DNA of 61,383 bases, from assembly GCA_018649665.1 (NCBI GenBank), contig JABIHL010000089.1, forward strand, positions 1 through 61,383. The letters run 5' to 3'. A program made the position numbers and the translations under genes. The notes under the pieces are model-generated. The model saw only the letters and a program-made list of their open reading frames with translations, did not search any database and had not been told where the DNA came from. The DNA comes from Chloroflexota bacterium. GTDB taxonomy: Bacteria > Chloroflexota > Dehalococcoidia > Lucifugimonadales > Lucifugimonadaceae. Within the stretch, counting starts at the first letter, position 1. Each line of letters begins with the position of its first letter. Shown in pieces: positions 42,344 to 51,533 of this stretch.

Positions 42344-43408
42344 ATGGCTACCCACAAGATCGCGATCGTCAAAGGTGATGGAATCGGTGTCGACGTTGTA
42401 AACGAAGGCATGAAGGTTCTCGATGCTTTGGCACCGAAGTACGGAATTACATGGGACTACACAGAGTTCGACTGGGGTTCTGACTACTACTTCAAGCACG
42501 GCGAGATGATGCCGTCGAACTCACTCGAAACACTTGAGAGCTATAAGGCAGTGTTTCTTGGAGCGGTTGGACACCCTGACATTCAGGACAACATCACTCT
42601 CGACGGATTACTGCTGCCTATCCGCCGAAAATTCGACCAATACATCTGCTTACGACCTTCAGTGCTGTACCCCGGCGTAGAGTCGCCTCTCTCGGGCAAA
42701 AAGCCATATGACATTGATCTCACCGTAATTCGAGAGAACACAGAGGGTGAATACCTGAATATCGGTGGTTTCGCATATCACGGGACACCGAGCGAAGTTG
42801 CCGTTCAGACAGCGGTCTACACTCGCCGAGGTTGTGAACGAGCTATTCGGTACGCATTTGATCTTGCTCGGGAACGTGGGAAGAAAAACCACGTCACATC
42901 GATCACAAAGTCGAACGCTCTTGGCTACATGACCATTTGGGACCGTACGTTCGCCGAGGTTGCTGAAGAGTACACAGACATAGATTCCGCCTCGCTTTTG
43001 ATCGATGCTGCTTGCATGGATCTTGTTCGCCGACCTGAGATGTTCGATGTGATTGTCGCCCCAAACCTTTTTGGGGACATCGTTACCGACATCGGAGCGA
43101 TCATTACTGGCAGTATGGGTCTTGCTTCGAGCGCAAACATCAACCCTGACACCTCAGTTCCTTCGATGTTCGAGCCAACCCACGGATCAGCACCAGATAT
43201 TGCAGGACAGGGAATTGCTAACCCAATGGCGCAAATCCTGACTGCAGCAATGATGCTCCGACACCTTGGCGAAAATGCAGCAGCGACTGACGTCGATGCA
43301 GCAGTTCTTCAGCTGCTGGAACAGGGTGAAACACTGACGCCAGACCTTGGTGGCTCTTCAACGACTGAGCTTGTTGGTGATGCAATCGCGGAACTGGTGT
43401 CGAAATAG
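42344..43408 (+). CDS. tartrate/D-malate/isopropylmalate dehydrogenase family
   Basis: 354 residues, NAD-dependent decarboxylating dehydrogenase of the isocitrate/isopropylmalate group. Seen are IAIVKGDGIGVDVVNEGM, GAVGHPDIQDNITLDGLLLPIRRKFDQYICLRPS, VIRENTEGEYLNIGG, and the metal-site region DVIVAPNLFGDIVTDIGAIITG, with PTHGSAPDIAGQGIANP. The pattern HPDIQDN and the absence of leucine-pathway neighbours favour the tartrate dehydrogenase/D-malate dehydrogenase branch (YeaU/TtuC). I infer oxidation of tartrate, D-malate or a similar acid. Its own promoter is seen at 42293. It is followed 45 bases later by the aldo/keto reductase gene. leuB function cannot be ruled out. Confidence 0.85.
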   Translation: MATHKIAIVKGDGIGVDVVNEGMKVLDALAPKYGITWDYTEFDWGSDYYFKHGEMMPSNSLETLESYKAVFLGAVGHPDIQDNITLDGLLLPIRRKFDQYICLRPSVLYPGVESPLSGKKPYDIDLTVIRENTEGEYLNIGGFAYHGTPSEVAVQTAVYTRRGCERAIRYAFDLARERGKKNHVTSITKSNALGYMTIWDRTFAEVAEEYTDIDSASLLIDAACMDLVRRPEMFDVIVAPNLFGDIVTDIGAIITGSMGLASSANINPDTSVPSMFEPTHGSAPDIAGQGIANPMAQILTAAMMLRHLGENAAATDVDAAVLQLLEQGETLTPDLGGSSTTELVGDAIAELVSK

Positions 43409-43453
43409 CCGCATGCACCCTCTCATCACACCGTCGGTAGGACAAACCAAACC

Positions 43454-44479
43454 ATGGGTATGGATCCATTCGAGAAAATACAAATTGGCAACACAGGGGT
43501 TTCGGTTCCGAGGCTTGGCCTCGGCACTGCGCCTCTGAGCGGAGGGGTGCTAGGTGACGGCCTGATCGGTGTCACAGCCCACGACGAGGCGGTCAGGATA
43601 ATCAACCGTGCACAAGAACTCGGCATCTCGTATGTCGATACAGCGCCTTTGTATGGCGCTGGCCGAGCGGAAGCTCGAGTCGGGAAGTCTGCCTACGCAT
43701 CGGCTGATAGAGATTCTTTTGTTATCTCGACGAAGATAGGTCGAGTGCTTGATCCGATCTCGGGTGGCATGACGGCTGCAGACGATCCTGACGGAATTGG
43801 CGATCTAAATGCAGTCAATTCGTGGACACGCGATGACGTGCATCGTTCGATCGAGGAGAGCCTAAAACGTCTCAACATGGATAGCGTTGAGATTATCTAT
43901 GTTCACGATCCAGATGTTGAAGCTTACGGAGAAGAACAGGCACTGAACGAAGCTTTCCCAGCTCTGATCGAATTGCGAGAGCAAGGCGTAATCAAGGCGA
44001 TTGGTTGCGGGATGAACATTTGGGACATGCCTCTCAAGTTCATTCAACGATTCGATCTAGACATCATTTTGCTCGCCGGCAGGTACACGCTGCTAGATCA
44101 TTCTGGTCTCGACGAATTCTTACCCGCCTGCGTGGAACGCGATGTGAAAATCACGATTGGCGGACCTTACAACTCGGGAATTATGGCTCGTGATCTATCG
44201 AAGCCAGTTACGTTCAACTACGAGCAAGCTCCCGACCACTTGGTCGAACAAGCCCGTGAGTTGACTGAGATCTGCGTTGCTCACGGCGTCGATCTAAAAG
44301 CCGCCGCGCTTCAGTTCGTTCTTGCTCACCCAGCGGTCGCCACTGCAGTACCCGGTGCGCAGTCGACCGATGAACTTGAGCAAAACATCGCGATGGTTCA
44401 GCAGGACATCCCATCTGCTGTTTGGAGCGACATGCGTTCTGCCGGGTTAATTCCTGACAACGCACCGACTCCTGAATAA
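43454..44479 (+). CDS. aldo/keto reductase, sugar dehydrogenase type
   Basis: 341 residues of the aldo/keto reductase superfamily in the D-threo-aldose 1-dehydrogenase branch: GNTGVSVPRLGLGTAPLSG, GISYVDTAPLYGAGRAEARVG, FVISTKIGRV, VEIIYVHDPD, and IKAIGCGMNIWD. Catalytic Asp and Tyr are in VDTAPLYG and Lys in STKIG. Unlike the copy at 4043 it has an insert (GGMTAADDPDGIGDLNAVNSWT) between strands three and four, typical of the aldose 1-dehydrogenase group. It could oxidise an aldose to the lactone that feeds the pentonate dehydratase type enzyme encoded convergently at 44496. Start ATG 43454. Confidence 0.9.
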   Translation: MGMDPFEKIQIGNTGVSVPRLGLGTAPLSGGVLGDGLIGVTAHDEAVRIINRAQELGISYVDTAPLYGAGRAEARVGKSAYASADRDSFVISTKIGRVLDPISGGMTAADDPDGIGDLNAVNSWTRDDVHRSIEESLKRLNMDSVEIIYVHDPDVEAYGEEQALNEAFPALIELREQGVIKAIGCGMNIWDMPLKFIQRFDLDIILLAGRYTLLDHSGLDEFLPACVERDVKITIGGPYNSGIMARDLSKPVTFNYEQAPDHLVEQARELTEICVAHGVDLKAAALQFVLAHPAVATAVPGAQSTDELEQNIAMVQQDIPSAVWSDMRSAGLIPDNAPTPE

Positions 44480-44495
44480 GACACGCTGAAATCGA

Positions 44496-46262
44496 TCAGC
44501 CGGTGTGGAAACCGGCGTTGTGTGCTGCAGTCTCGACGTGAGTTTCAACTGGCGTATTGCCGATTAGGAAGTCGAAGTCACAGCCATCCTGAGCTTGCGT
44601 GATGTGCTGTGAGTACATCTTGCCGTAACCACGTGTGAATCCACCGTCGACTGCCGGTTCGGGCAGATTCGCACGCCGATGCTCAAGCTCGGCAGCATCG
44701 ACGTTCAGATCGAGCACTTTTGCTTCGACATCTAGCGTAATCATGTCGCCAGACTGAACGAGAGCTAGCGGGCCACCGACAGTCGATTCAGGGGATACGT
44801 GCAGTACGATCGTCCCGAACGCAGTTCCGCTCATTCGTGCATCGGAAATTCGCACCATGTCACGCACACCCTCGGCGAGCAGCTTCTTCGGTAGAGGGAG
44901 GAAACCTGCCTCTGGCATTCCGGGTCCGCCAACCGGACCAGCACCCTTCATAACGAGAATGTCGTCCTTGGTCACATCTAGATCTGGGTCGTCGATCCGG
45001 TTTTTCAAATCAAGCGGGTTCTCAAACACAATCGCTCTGCCGGTGTGCTTCAAAAGCTCGGGAGATGCTGCGATGTGCTTGATTACGGCTCCATCGGGAG
45101 CGAGCGAGCCCTTTAGTACCGTGAGTCCGCCTTCTTTGGCGAGTGGGTTTTCTGGTGAAAGAACGACATCATCGTTGTGACATTCGGCGTCGGCGATATT
45201 TTCACCCAGAGAATCGCCTGTGACCGTAAGGCAGTCGAGATTGAGTAGACTCGACATCTTCTTCAAAACTGCCTCAACACCGCCCGCGTAGTATAAGTCT
45301 TCCATCAGGTATTTTCCGCCCGGTTTCAGATTGACGATTACGGGAGTTGTTTCTGACAGTTCGTTAAATCGTTCGAGAGGCAGTTTTATGCCTGCTCGAC
45401 CCGCAATAGCTGTGAGATGGATGATCGCGTTCGTCGAGCCACCGGCTGCCAGAAGCATGCGGATTGCGTTATCGAAGGCATCTTGGGTGAGGATGTCTGA
45501 CGGTCGTATGCCTTTACGAACGAGATCGACAGCAGCACGGCCAGAATCTTCGGCGAGGACTTTCCTGCGAGAGTCGGCACCCGGAATAGCGGCTCCGCCC
45601 GGCAATGACATTCCGATAGTTTCGACGATGGCGCCCATGGTTGATGCGGTGCCCATCACCATGCAGTGGCCCGGTGAGCGATAGATAGCCGCTTCCATCG
45701 AATCATAATCGGCTTGGGGAATGGTTCCAGCTCGAAGCTCCGACCAGTAACGTCGGCAGTCGGTGCAAGAGCCGAGATCTTCCCCCTTCCAATTTCCTTT
45801 TAATTGAGGGCCGCCGGTGAGAACAATGGCGGGAAGGTCTGCCGAAGCCGCCCCCATAAGCATTGCGGGAGTGGTTTTATCACAACCCGAAAGAAGAACA
45901 ACTCCGTCGATAGGAAGACCGCGGATCATTTCCTCGACGTCCATCGACATCAGGTTTCGACAGAACATAGAAGTGGGCGATAGGAAGAATTCCCCAAGTG
46001 AAATCGTCGGGAATTCGATTGGGAATCCGCCAGCAGCAAGAACTCCACGCTTCACGTGTTCAGCCAGACCTCGAAGGTGAGCATTGCAATGCGTTGCTTC
46101 CGACCATGAGTTGGCGATTCCAATAATTGGACGACCAGCAAATGATTCTTCCGACCAGCCCTGGTTTTTCAAGCCTGCTCGATGTAAAAACCCTTCAAGA
46201 TCTTTGGTGCCAAACCACTCAGCCGAGCGAAGAATTTTGCCGTTTGTTTGGTCGGTACCCAT
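44496..46262 (-). CDS. IlvD/EDD family dehydratase, pentonate dehydratase type
   Basis: 588 residues. Iron-sulfur ligand cysteines fall at 59 (THCNAHL), 127 (LSGCDKTTPAML) and 200 (GHCMVMGTASTM), spaced as I recall for L-arabinonate dehydratase, which carries a 2Fe-2S cluster. The active Ser is about residue 478 (DARMSGTAFGTIVLHVSPE). SEWFGTKDLEGFLHR-like start RSAEWFGTKDLEGFLHRAG is typical of sugar acid dehydratases rather than dihydroxy-acid dehydratase of the isoleucine-valine route. The likely reaction is dehydration of a pentonate or hexonate to a 2-keto-3-deoxy acid. Start ATG 46262; a TTG at 46280 adds six residues. It faces the aldo/keto reductase convergently. Confidence 0.88.
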   Translation of the reverse strand: MGTDQTNGKILRSAEWFGTKDLEGFLHRAGLKNQGWSEESFAGRPIIGIANSWSEATHCNAHLRGLAEHVKRGVLAAGGFPIEFPTISLGEFFLSPTSMFCRNLMSMDVEEMIRGLPIDGVVLLSGCDKTTPAMLMGAASADLPAIVLTGGPQLKGNWKGEDLGSCTDCRRYWSELRAGTIPQADYDSMEAAIYRSPGHCMVMGTASTMGAIVETIGMSLPGGAAIPGADSRRKVLAEDSGRAAVDLVRKGIRPSDILTQDAFDNAIRMLLAAGGSTNAIIHLTAIAGRAGIKLPLERFNELSETTPVIVNLKPGGKYLMEDLYYAGGVEAVLKKMSSLLNLDCLTVTGDSLGENIADAECHNDDVVLSPENPLAKEGGLTVLKGSLAPDGAVIKHIAASPELLKHTGRAIVFENPLDLKNRIDDPDLDVTKDDILVMKGAGPVGGPGMPEAGFLPLPKKLLAEGVRDMVRISDARMSGTAFGTIVLHVSPESTVGGPLALVQSGDMITLDVEAKVLDLNVDAAELEHRRANLPEPAVDGGFTRGYGKMYSQHITQAQDGCDFDFLIGNTPVETHVETAAHNAGFHTG

Positions 46263-46419
46263 CGATTGGAGTCCTATCAACTTGCTAAAGAATTTCCGAG
46301 AGGCGGCGAGTTTAGCAAACCGCGAAGTGATAATTTGATGTCAGCCGAGGCCGCGGCTCGCATTTCGTTGTGATCCCTAGAGCTTTGGTTAGTCGCAACG
46401 TTGAATAGAAAAGAAAAAT

Positions 46420-47505
46420 ATGTCATCAGGTACAAACACACGATTCCCCGAGCTTACTGTTGCCGGTTCGCCAATCGATATGGGGCGCCAGATCGGCGAG
46501 CATTTTCGGTCGCAGATCGGCGAACTGTCGGAATTGGTTCTAGATCGTTTCAACAAAGGGACAACTCGACCTATTTCATGGGAGCGCGCTGAAGGAGTGG
46601 CTCGACGAAGCTTTGGTCGAGTCGAGGAGACATTTCCTGGGCCTCTTGCTGAACTCATAGGTACCGCCGAGTCATCAGGCGTCTCTTTGGAGCGGTTGAT
46701 GGTTCTGAATGCCCGCAACATGCTTGGCGACACCTCGGAAGGCTGTACGTCGATCATGGTTTCATCGGAGGTTTCTGGATCTGGAAAAGGGTTTGCTGGA
46801 CAGAACTGGGATAACGACCCCGCGATGGGTCCTTTGTCAGCGGTTGTTACTCGTAAAGGCGAAGGGGTTAGTTCGTTCACATCTTGGATGCAACCCGGGT
46901 TGGTCGCTTATATGGGATTCAACTCGGCGGGTATTGGAATATGTATGAACGCGTTGAATGGTCCGAGCGATCCGGCAGGGTTGCCTTGGTACTTTTTCGT
47001 TCGTTCGATTCTCGAATCATCTTCGAGTGAAGCTGCTGTCAGCGCTGTCGAATCGTCCCCAAGAGCACTCACTGCGAATGCAGCAATGATTACCGCTGAA
47101 GGTCCGTTGAATCTAGAAATCACCCCGGATTCTGTTAAATCGCTTCGGGCTGAATCTGACGGTGTACTGGTTCACACTAATCACTGTGTTCACCCGACGC
47201 TCGAATCGAACAATTCGGAATATGGCGATCGAATCTATGGTCAGTCTTTTGATCGACGAGATCGTGGAAAGGCGATCCTCGCCGAGAATATGACTACTAG
47301 CAAGCTCACACTGGATCACGCCAAGGCATTGCTATCTGACCACGATGGGTTTCCAACCTCGATTTGTCGACACCCGAATGACGAGCCAACTACCGGCTGG
47401 CAACGTAGTGTTGTATCGATCATCCTCGAACCGGGTGATAATCGTATGCACGTCTCAAACGGTAATCCGTGTGAGAACGATTACGAAACTTACTACGCGG
47501 GCTAA
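46420..47505 (+). CDS. C45-family N-terminal nucleophile hydrolase
   Basis: 361 residues of the peptidase C45/acyl-CoA:6-aminopenicillanate acyltransferase family. Members cleave themselves before a Cys that becomes the nucleophile. Here that is Cys109, seen as EGCTSIMVSSE, followed by GKGFAGQNWDNDPAMGPL. FNSAGIGICMNAL also follows, and LVHTNHCVHP lies near residue 245, as usual. The part before Cys109 would be the small chain. The family takes a wide range of amide or acyl substrates, so the compound is unknown; penicillin work is not implied. It stands alone, divergent from the dehydratase. Start ATG 46420. Confidence 0.9.
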   Translation: MSSGTNTRFPELTVAGSPIDMGRQIGEHFRSQIGELSELVLDRFNKGTTRPISWERAEGVARRSFGRVEETFPGPLAELIGTAESSGVSLERLMVLNARNMLGDTSEGCTSIMVSSEVSGSGKGFAGQNWDNDPAMGPLSAVVTRKGEGVSSFTSWMQPGLVAYMGFNSAGIGICMNALNGPSDPAGLPWYFFVRSILESSSSEAAVSAVESSPRALTANAAMITAEGPLNLEITPDSVKSLRAESDGVLVHTNHCVHPTLESNNSEYGDRIYGQSFDRRDRGKAILAENMTTSKLTLDHAKALLSDHDGFPTSICRHPNDEPTTGWQRSVVSIILEPGDNRMHVSNGNPCENDYETYYAG

Positions 47506-47538
47506 TATGGCTCGCGATTAGGCAGGAGAACGACTCAG

Positions 47539-47754
47539 TTGAGATTTGGTAAACCGGCACTAATGGGCGCGGGTCTGGGATTCTTGATGGGAATCGCGTT
47601 TCTCGTAATTTCTTTAGTCCAGTTCGATGAGACGGTAACGAACGCAAAAGATGTCGCACTGGTTAGTCTTCTCTTCGGTATCCCGTTTTCAGTGCTGATC
47701 GGACTAGGGATCGGCTGGGCCTGGGGTAAGTTCTTTGGGCAAAACAGCCTGTAG
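47539..47754 (+). CDS. small membrane protein
   Basis: 71 residues with two predicted membrane helices (ALMGAGLGFLMGIAFLVISLV, and LVSLLFGIPFSVLIGLGIGWAW) joined by a polar loop FDETVTNAKD. Basic residues at the N-terminus place it inside. Start TTG 47539 with AGGAG ten bases before. Follows the C45 gene by 33 bases on the same strand, so it may be co-transcribed. No family recognised. A short sequence without homology evidence, so moderate confidence. Confidence 0.55.
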   Translation: MRFGKPALMGAGLGFLMGIAFLVISLVQFDETVTNAKDVALVSLLFGIPFSVLIGLGIGWAWGKFFGQNSL

Positions 47755-48101
47755 CCGCTAACGCTTAAGGCGCAGCAATCTCAAGATTCGAGTGAAAAGA
47801 TTGCCCGTGTTCGCAGTGTTGTGTTTGTTCAACCGTTCTGCCGTACAAGTCGCACACGTGCAGTAAGGTGGATGCTTCTTGCCTCGGTAAGCTTGTTCGT
47901 CCAATGCGGATCGCTTTCGCTCAAAGTGAAAATCTGGGATTACAGTTTAGATGTATTCGAAGGTAATGCGATTCGGTACCACAATGTAAATGCTGGCGGA
48001 CGCGAAAAATCCTCCTGATCGATTTCTCGATCCAACGGAGGATGTTTAGCTGGTGCGACGTGTAGTCGAACTAGGCAGGACGAGCCAGAGTGGTGGGATA
48101 T
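47755..48101. other. 347-base spacer, no gene seen
   Basis: Between the small membrane protein and the convergent receiver gene. A 65-residue frame at 47821-48018 has no ribosome site or recognised similarity. The only supported element is the minus-strand terminator at 48004-48043. Confidence 0.5.
48004..48043 (-). terminator. intrinsic terminator of the receiver gene
   Basis: On the minus strand ATCCTCC and GGAGGAT form a seven-pair base stem, with GATCGA/TCGATC pairing inside (48009-48043). A T run (complement of 48005-48009) follows directly. It lies about 60 bases past the stop of the gene at 48102. Confidence 0.8.
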
Positions 48102-48485
48102 CTACGCAGCGGCTACGTTTGCAGCCTTCAGCGCCCAGTTCACACACATCTCAACTTCGCCAGGTTCCCACGGCTTGGTTACGTAATCACGTACGCCGAG
48201 TTGAACAGCTTTGACCATATTTTGTCGGTCGCCCTGTGCAGTAACCATGATTACTGGCAAAGAGGAGCTTTCAGGTTGATCTTTCAACCGTCGGAGGGTC
48301 TCAAGACCGTCCATACCTGGCATAGCAATGTCTAATAGAACGACATCAGGTTTTGAGGAGGCGATAACTTCAAGAGCTAGCAAGCCATCTGCGGCCTGAA
48401 GGATCTCGTGACCTTCTTCTTCGAGAATTTCAGCTAGTGCTTCTCGTATCTCTTCATGGTCATCAACGACAAGAATCGTCGGCAT
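48102..48485 (-). CDS. single-domain response regulator
   Basis: CheY-like receiver, 127 residues from the ATG at 48485. Acid pocket at Asp8-Asp9 (VVDDH), phospho-accepting Asp52 (DVVLLDIAMPGMDG), Thr in VIMVTAQGD and Lys in DYVTKPWEPGEV are all present, so it is expected to be phosphorylated. It has no output domain and must act by protein contact. An upstream in-frame ATG at 48611 would add 42 residues of unknown type; AGGAA seven bases before the inner ATG favours the short form. The histidine kinase at 816 is a possible partner in name only. A terminator follows at 48043. Confidence 0.88.
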   Translation of the reverse strand: MPTILVVDDHEEIREALAEILEEEGHEILQAADGLLALEVIASSKPDVVLLDIAMPGMDGLETLRRLKDQPESSSLPVIMVTAQGDRQNMVKAVQLGVRDYVTKPWEPGEVEMCVNWALKAANVAAA

Positions 48486-48741
48486 ATCTTGTTCCTGTAC
48501 TTTCGTATTCCATCCACGTTCATGTTCGGGGCACGAACGATTAGCGGACACTTCTTCGTATCCATACTCTGGCAATCTCTCAGGTTTAGGCGCGATATAC
48601 GGTTTAGCCATGGTGTGAATATGGTTTGCTGCCTACGAGTGACATTCGCGTTTTGAATTGAACTCACCACCTTCTAGCATGCTGATCGGATATGTGTTCA
48701 TTCTTACCATATTCGGCGATCTACCTTTAGGAAATCATCCG

Positions 48742-50265
48742 ATGCTTGCAAAAACCCGAACGTGCGCTTTAGTCGGTCTCGACGGTGTTCTTGTCGAAAC
48801 CGAGGTTGATATAGCGCCAGGATTGCCTGCGTTTCACATAGTCGGTTTGGCCGACACTGCGGTTCAGGAATCAAAAGAACGGGTACGTGCAGCGATCAGG
48901 AATTCTGGTGTTGAGTTTCCGATGCGCCGGATCGCTGTGAGTTTGGCACCTGCGGATGTTCGGAAATCAGGACCTGCTTACGATCTTCCAATCGCTGTAG
49001 GGATACTGACAAGTACCGGACAAGTGCCTGAGATTGACGCCACATCGTTGTTGCTGGGAGAACTTGCGCTGGATGGCACATTACGGACGACTCAAGGAAT
49101 TCTCCCGATGGTTGCAGTTGGAAAGCAGCAGGGTTTCAAAAGAGCTTTCGTACCAAGTGTGAATGCCGATGAGGCTGCGTTAGTTCATGGAATAGACGTT
49201 TACCCAATAGCGAATCTTACCGAGATGATCGCATTTCTTCGGTCTGAGAAGAAAATAAATGCAGTCGCCGAGCCTGAGGATTTGGAGAATCGTCGTATTG
49301 TTCGGCAAGTGGGTCCGGATATATCGGATGTACGCGGACAAGAACATGCGAAGCGGGCAATTGAAGTGGCTGCGGCTGGTGGACACAATTTGCTCATGGC
49401 GGGACCTCCAGGGTCAGGGAAAACTTTACTTGCCAGAAGTCTGCCGTCGATACTGCCGTCCATGTCACCGGACGAAGCTCTTGATGTCACAACGATCTAC
49501 TCGGTTGCGGGGCATCTGCCTTCAGATCAGCCAATGATTAGCGAACGACCGTTTCGGGCTCCTCACTACACCATTTCCAATGCGGGTCTGGTCGGTGGTG
49601 GTGCGAATCCACGACCCGGCGAGATTACGTTGAGCCATCGCGGCGTGTTATTCCTCGATGAGCTACCTGAATTCGGACATTCTTCTCTGGAAGTTCTAAG
49701 ACAACCAATTGAAGACAAAGTTGTGACTATTAGCCGAGCGCAAGGTTCGACGACCTATCCAGCGAATTTCATGCTTGTAGGCGCCATGAATCCGTGTCCT
49801 TGCGGATACAGCGGCGATACGGAACAGCAGTGCACGTGTTCGCCAAGTTCGGTGAGTAGGTACCAGAGGCGAATTTCGGGCCCGTTATTAGATCGATTCG
49901 ATATTTTTGTCGATGTTCCGAGAGTCGCTTACGAAAAGCTGCTCACACCGCCTTCGTCAGAGAATTCAGATATTGTGCGTGAGCGGATATCTCGGGCGAT
50001 TGCAATTCAGCGACGTCGATTCGATGAATCTGGATTGGCTTCGAATTCCGATATGGGACCTGTCGAAGTTTGGGATCACTGTAAAGTCGAAGAATCTGCC
50101 CAATCATTGATGAAGATGGCGATGAAACAGCTAAGCCTTTCAGCAAGAGGGCTGCACCGAGTGTCTAAGGTAGCTAGAACCATTGCCGACCTCGCTGATT
50201 CTCCAGACATCTTGACGGCTCATGTGGCAGAGGCGTTGCAGTACCGGCCAAGACTGACTGCCTAA
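48742..50265 (+). CDS. YifB family Mg chelatase-like AAA ATPase
   Basis: 507 residues, usual length. N-terminal ChlI-like/Lon-protease-like fold region (LVGLDGVLVETEVDIAPGLPAFHIVGLAD), then AAA+ Walker A NLLMAGPPGSGKTLL, Walker B GVLFLDELPEFG, and a cysteine pair in AMNPCPCGYSGDTEQQCTCSP. The C-terminal helical domain carries LSARGLHRVSKVARTIADL. YifB (ComM in Haemophilus) is a DNA helicase for branch migration in recombination and transformation. Start ATG 48742 with AGGAAA before it; a longer frame from 48658 adds 28 hydrophobic residues and is unlikely. Fourteen bases separate it from the RNase D gene. Confidence 0.95.
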   Translation: MLAKTRTCALVGLDGVLVETEVDIAPGLPAFHIVGLADTAVQESKERVRAAIRNSGVEFPMRRIAVSLAPADVRKSGPAYDLPIAVGILTSTGQVPEIDATSLLLGELALDGTLRTTQGILPMVAVGKQQGFKRAFVPSVNADEAALVHGIDVYPIANLTEMIAFLRSEKKINAVAEPEDLENRRIVRQVGPDISDVRGQEHAKRAIEVAAAGGHNLLMAGPPGSGKTLLARSLPSILPSMSPDEALDVTTIYSVAGHLPSDQPMISERPFRAPHYTISNAGLVGGGANPRPGEITLSHRGVLFLDELPEFGHSSLEVLRQPIEDKVVTISRAQGSTTYPANFMLVGAMNPCPCGYSGDTEQQCTCSPSSVSRYQRRISGPLLDRFDIFVDVPRVAYEKLLTPPSSENSDIVRERISRAIAIQRRRFDESGLASNSDMGPVEVWDHCKVEESAQSLMKMAMKQLSLSARGLHRVSKVARTIADLADSPDILTAHVAEALQYRPRLTA

Positions 50266-50278
50266 AACGTGATTCATC

Positions 50279-51460
50279 GTGGCGAGAACCAATGGACTGG
50301 TGTATACCCATTGGGTGCTTATTACTAACTCCGCCGATGTCGCCGATTTCTGCGCACAGGCCGCCAAATCTGAATTCGTTACTGTCGATACTGAGTTCGT
50401 CCGTGAGAAAACTTACTGGCCAATTCTCTGCCTAATACAGATAGCGACACGCGACGAAGCGGTGGCGATCGATCCGCTTGCTAAAGGCATCGATCTCGAA
50501 CCTATGTACGAACTGATGCGGAATACTTCCGTATTGAAGGTGTTCCACTCGGCAAGTCAAGACATGCAGATCATGTTCAACGCCAGCGGTTCAATGGTCG
50601 AACCAGTATTCGACACGCAGATCGCAGCAATGGTCAGTGGCTACGGAGATCAGCCGGCTTACGCCACTCTCGTACAACGTATTGTCGGTGAGACGATCGA
50701 CAAACGATCGCAGATGACAGATTGGGCACGCCGTCCGCTTACCGACAATCAGGTCGATTACGCAATTGGCGATGTGACTTATCTCATCGATATTTACGAT
50801 AAGTTAGTTGAAGAGCTTACCGATTCAAATCGAACATCATGGGCTCACGAAGAGATGAGACATCTTCGTGACCAAGATTTGTACGATGTTGATCCTCGTG
50901 ATCTGTGGCGCAAGGTCCGACTTCGACGTCCAACACGTCGAGCCCTTGCAGTTCTTAGAGAAATTACGGAATGGCGGGAAGTCAGCGCACAGAACCGTGA
51001 TATTCCAAAGGGTTGGGTCTGTCGAGACGAAGCACTCGCCGAGATAGCTTTGAACCAACCTCAAACTCCTGCTGACCTCGAACGGGTCAGAGGAGTTAAT
51101 GAGCGTTTCGCTCATGGCCGTGATGGAAAGGCGCTTCTGGACGCTGTCCAAGTTGGCTTAGAAATTCCTGACGACGACTGTCCTGATCCAGAAAAGGGCG
51201 GCCCGCCATTGCGCGGTCATGAAACACTCGTCGCTCTTTTACAGGCATTGCTTAAATTGCGAAGTGACGAAAACGGAGTCGCAGCCCAGATGATCGCCAA
51301 CAGAAAAGAGCTCGATCGCATCGCCACTGAAGATGAACCCGATGTACGGGCTTTGAGTGGTTGGCGACGGGATATCTACGGTGATGATGCGCTTGCCTTG
51401 AAACAAGGAAAGATAGCGCTCACGGCAGACGGCCTAACCGTTCGAGTCGTTTCTGCCTAA
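50279..51460 (+). CDS. rnd: RNase D-type 3'-5' exoribonuclease with HRDC
   Basis: 393 residues. The DEDDy exonuclease core begins with VTVDTEFVREKTYWP (Asp, Glu), then VLKVFHSASQDMQIMFNASG, and QVDYAIGDVTYLIDIYDKLV with the Tyr-Asp motif near residue 170. An HRDC domain follows at about 215-290 (RRALAVLREITEWREVSAQNRDIPKGWVCRDEALAEIALNQP). Length fits RNase D (375 in E. coli). It trims the 3' ends of tRNA and other small RNAs. GTG start at 50281-50283 area by frame (annotated 50279). It follows yifB closely and is followed by the thiolase gene after 73 bases. Confidence 0.93.
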   Translation: MARTNGLVYTHWVLITNSADVADFCAQAAKSEFVTVDTEFVREKTYWPILCLIQIATRDEAVAIDPLAKGIDLEPMYELMRNTSVLKVFHSASQDMQIMFNASGSMVEPVFDTQIAAMVSGYGDQPAYATLVQRIVGETIDKRSQMTDWARRPLTDNQVDYAIGDVTYLIDIYDKLVEELTDSNRTSWAHEEMRHLRDQDLYDVDPRDLWRKVRLRRPTRRALAVLREITEWREVSAQNRDIPKGWVCRDEALAEIALNQPQTPADLERVRGVNERFAHGRDGKALLDAVQVGLEIPDDDCPDPEKGGPPLRGHETLVALLQALLKLRSDENGVAAQMIANRKELDRIATEDEPDVRALSGWRRDIYGDDALALKQGKIALTADGLTVRVVSA

Positions 51461-51533
51461 GACGGCAAAAGTATCTCAGCCGATTTATACTCGGCGAATC
51501 ACCTATTCGGTTTAGTCATCAGAAAGACTCTTA

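Noticed and set aside
47821-48018. 65-residue frame in the spacer after the small membrane protein
   Set aside because: No ribosome site, an odd composition and no family; the following terminator belongs to the other strand.
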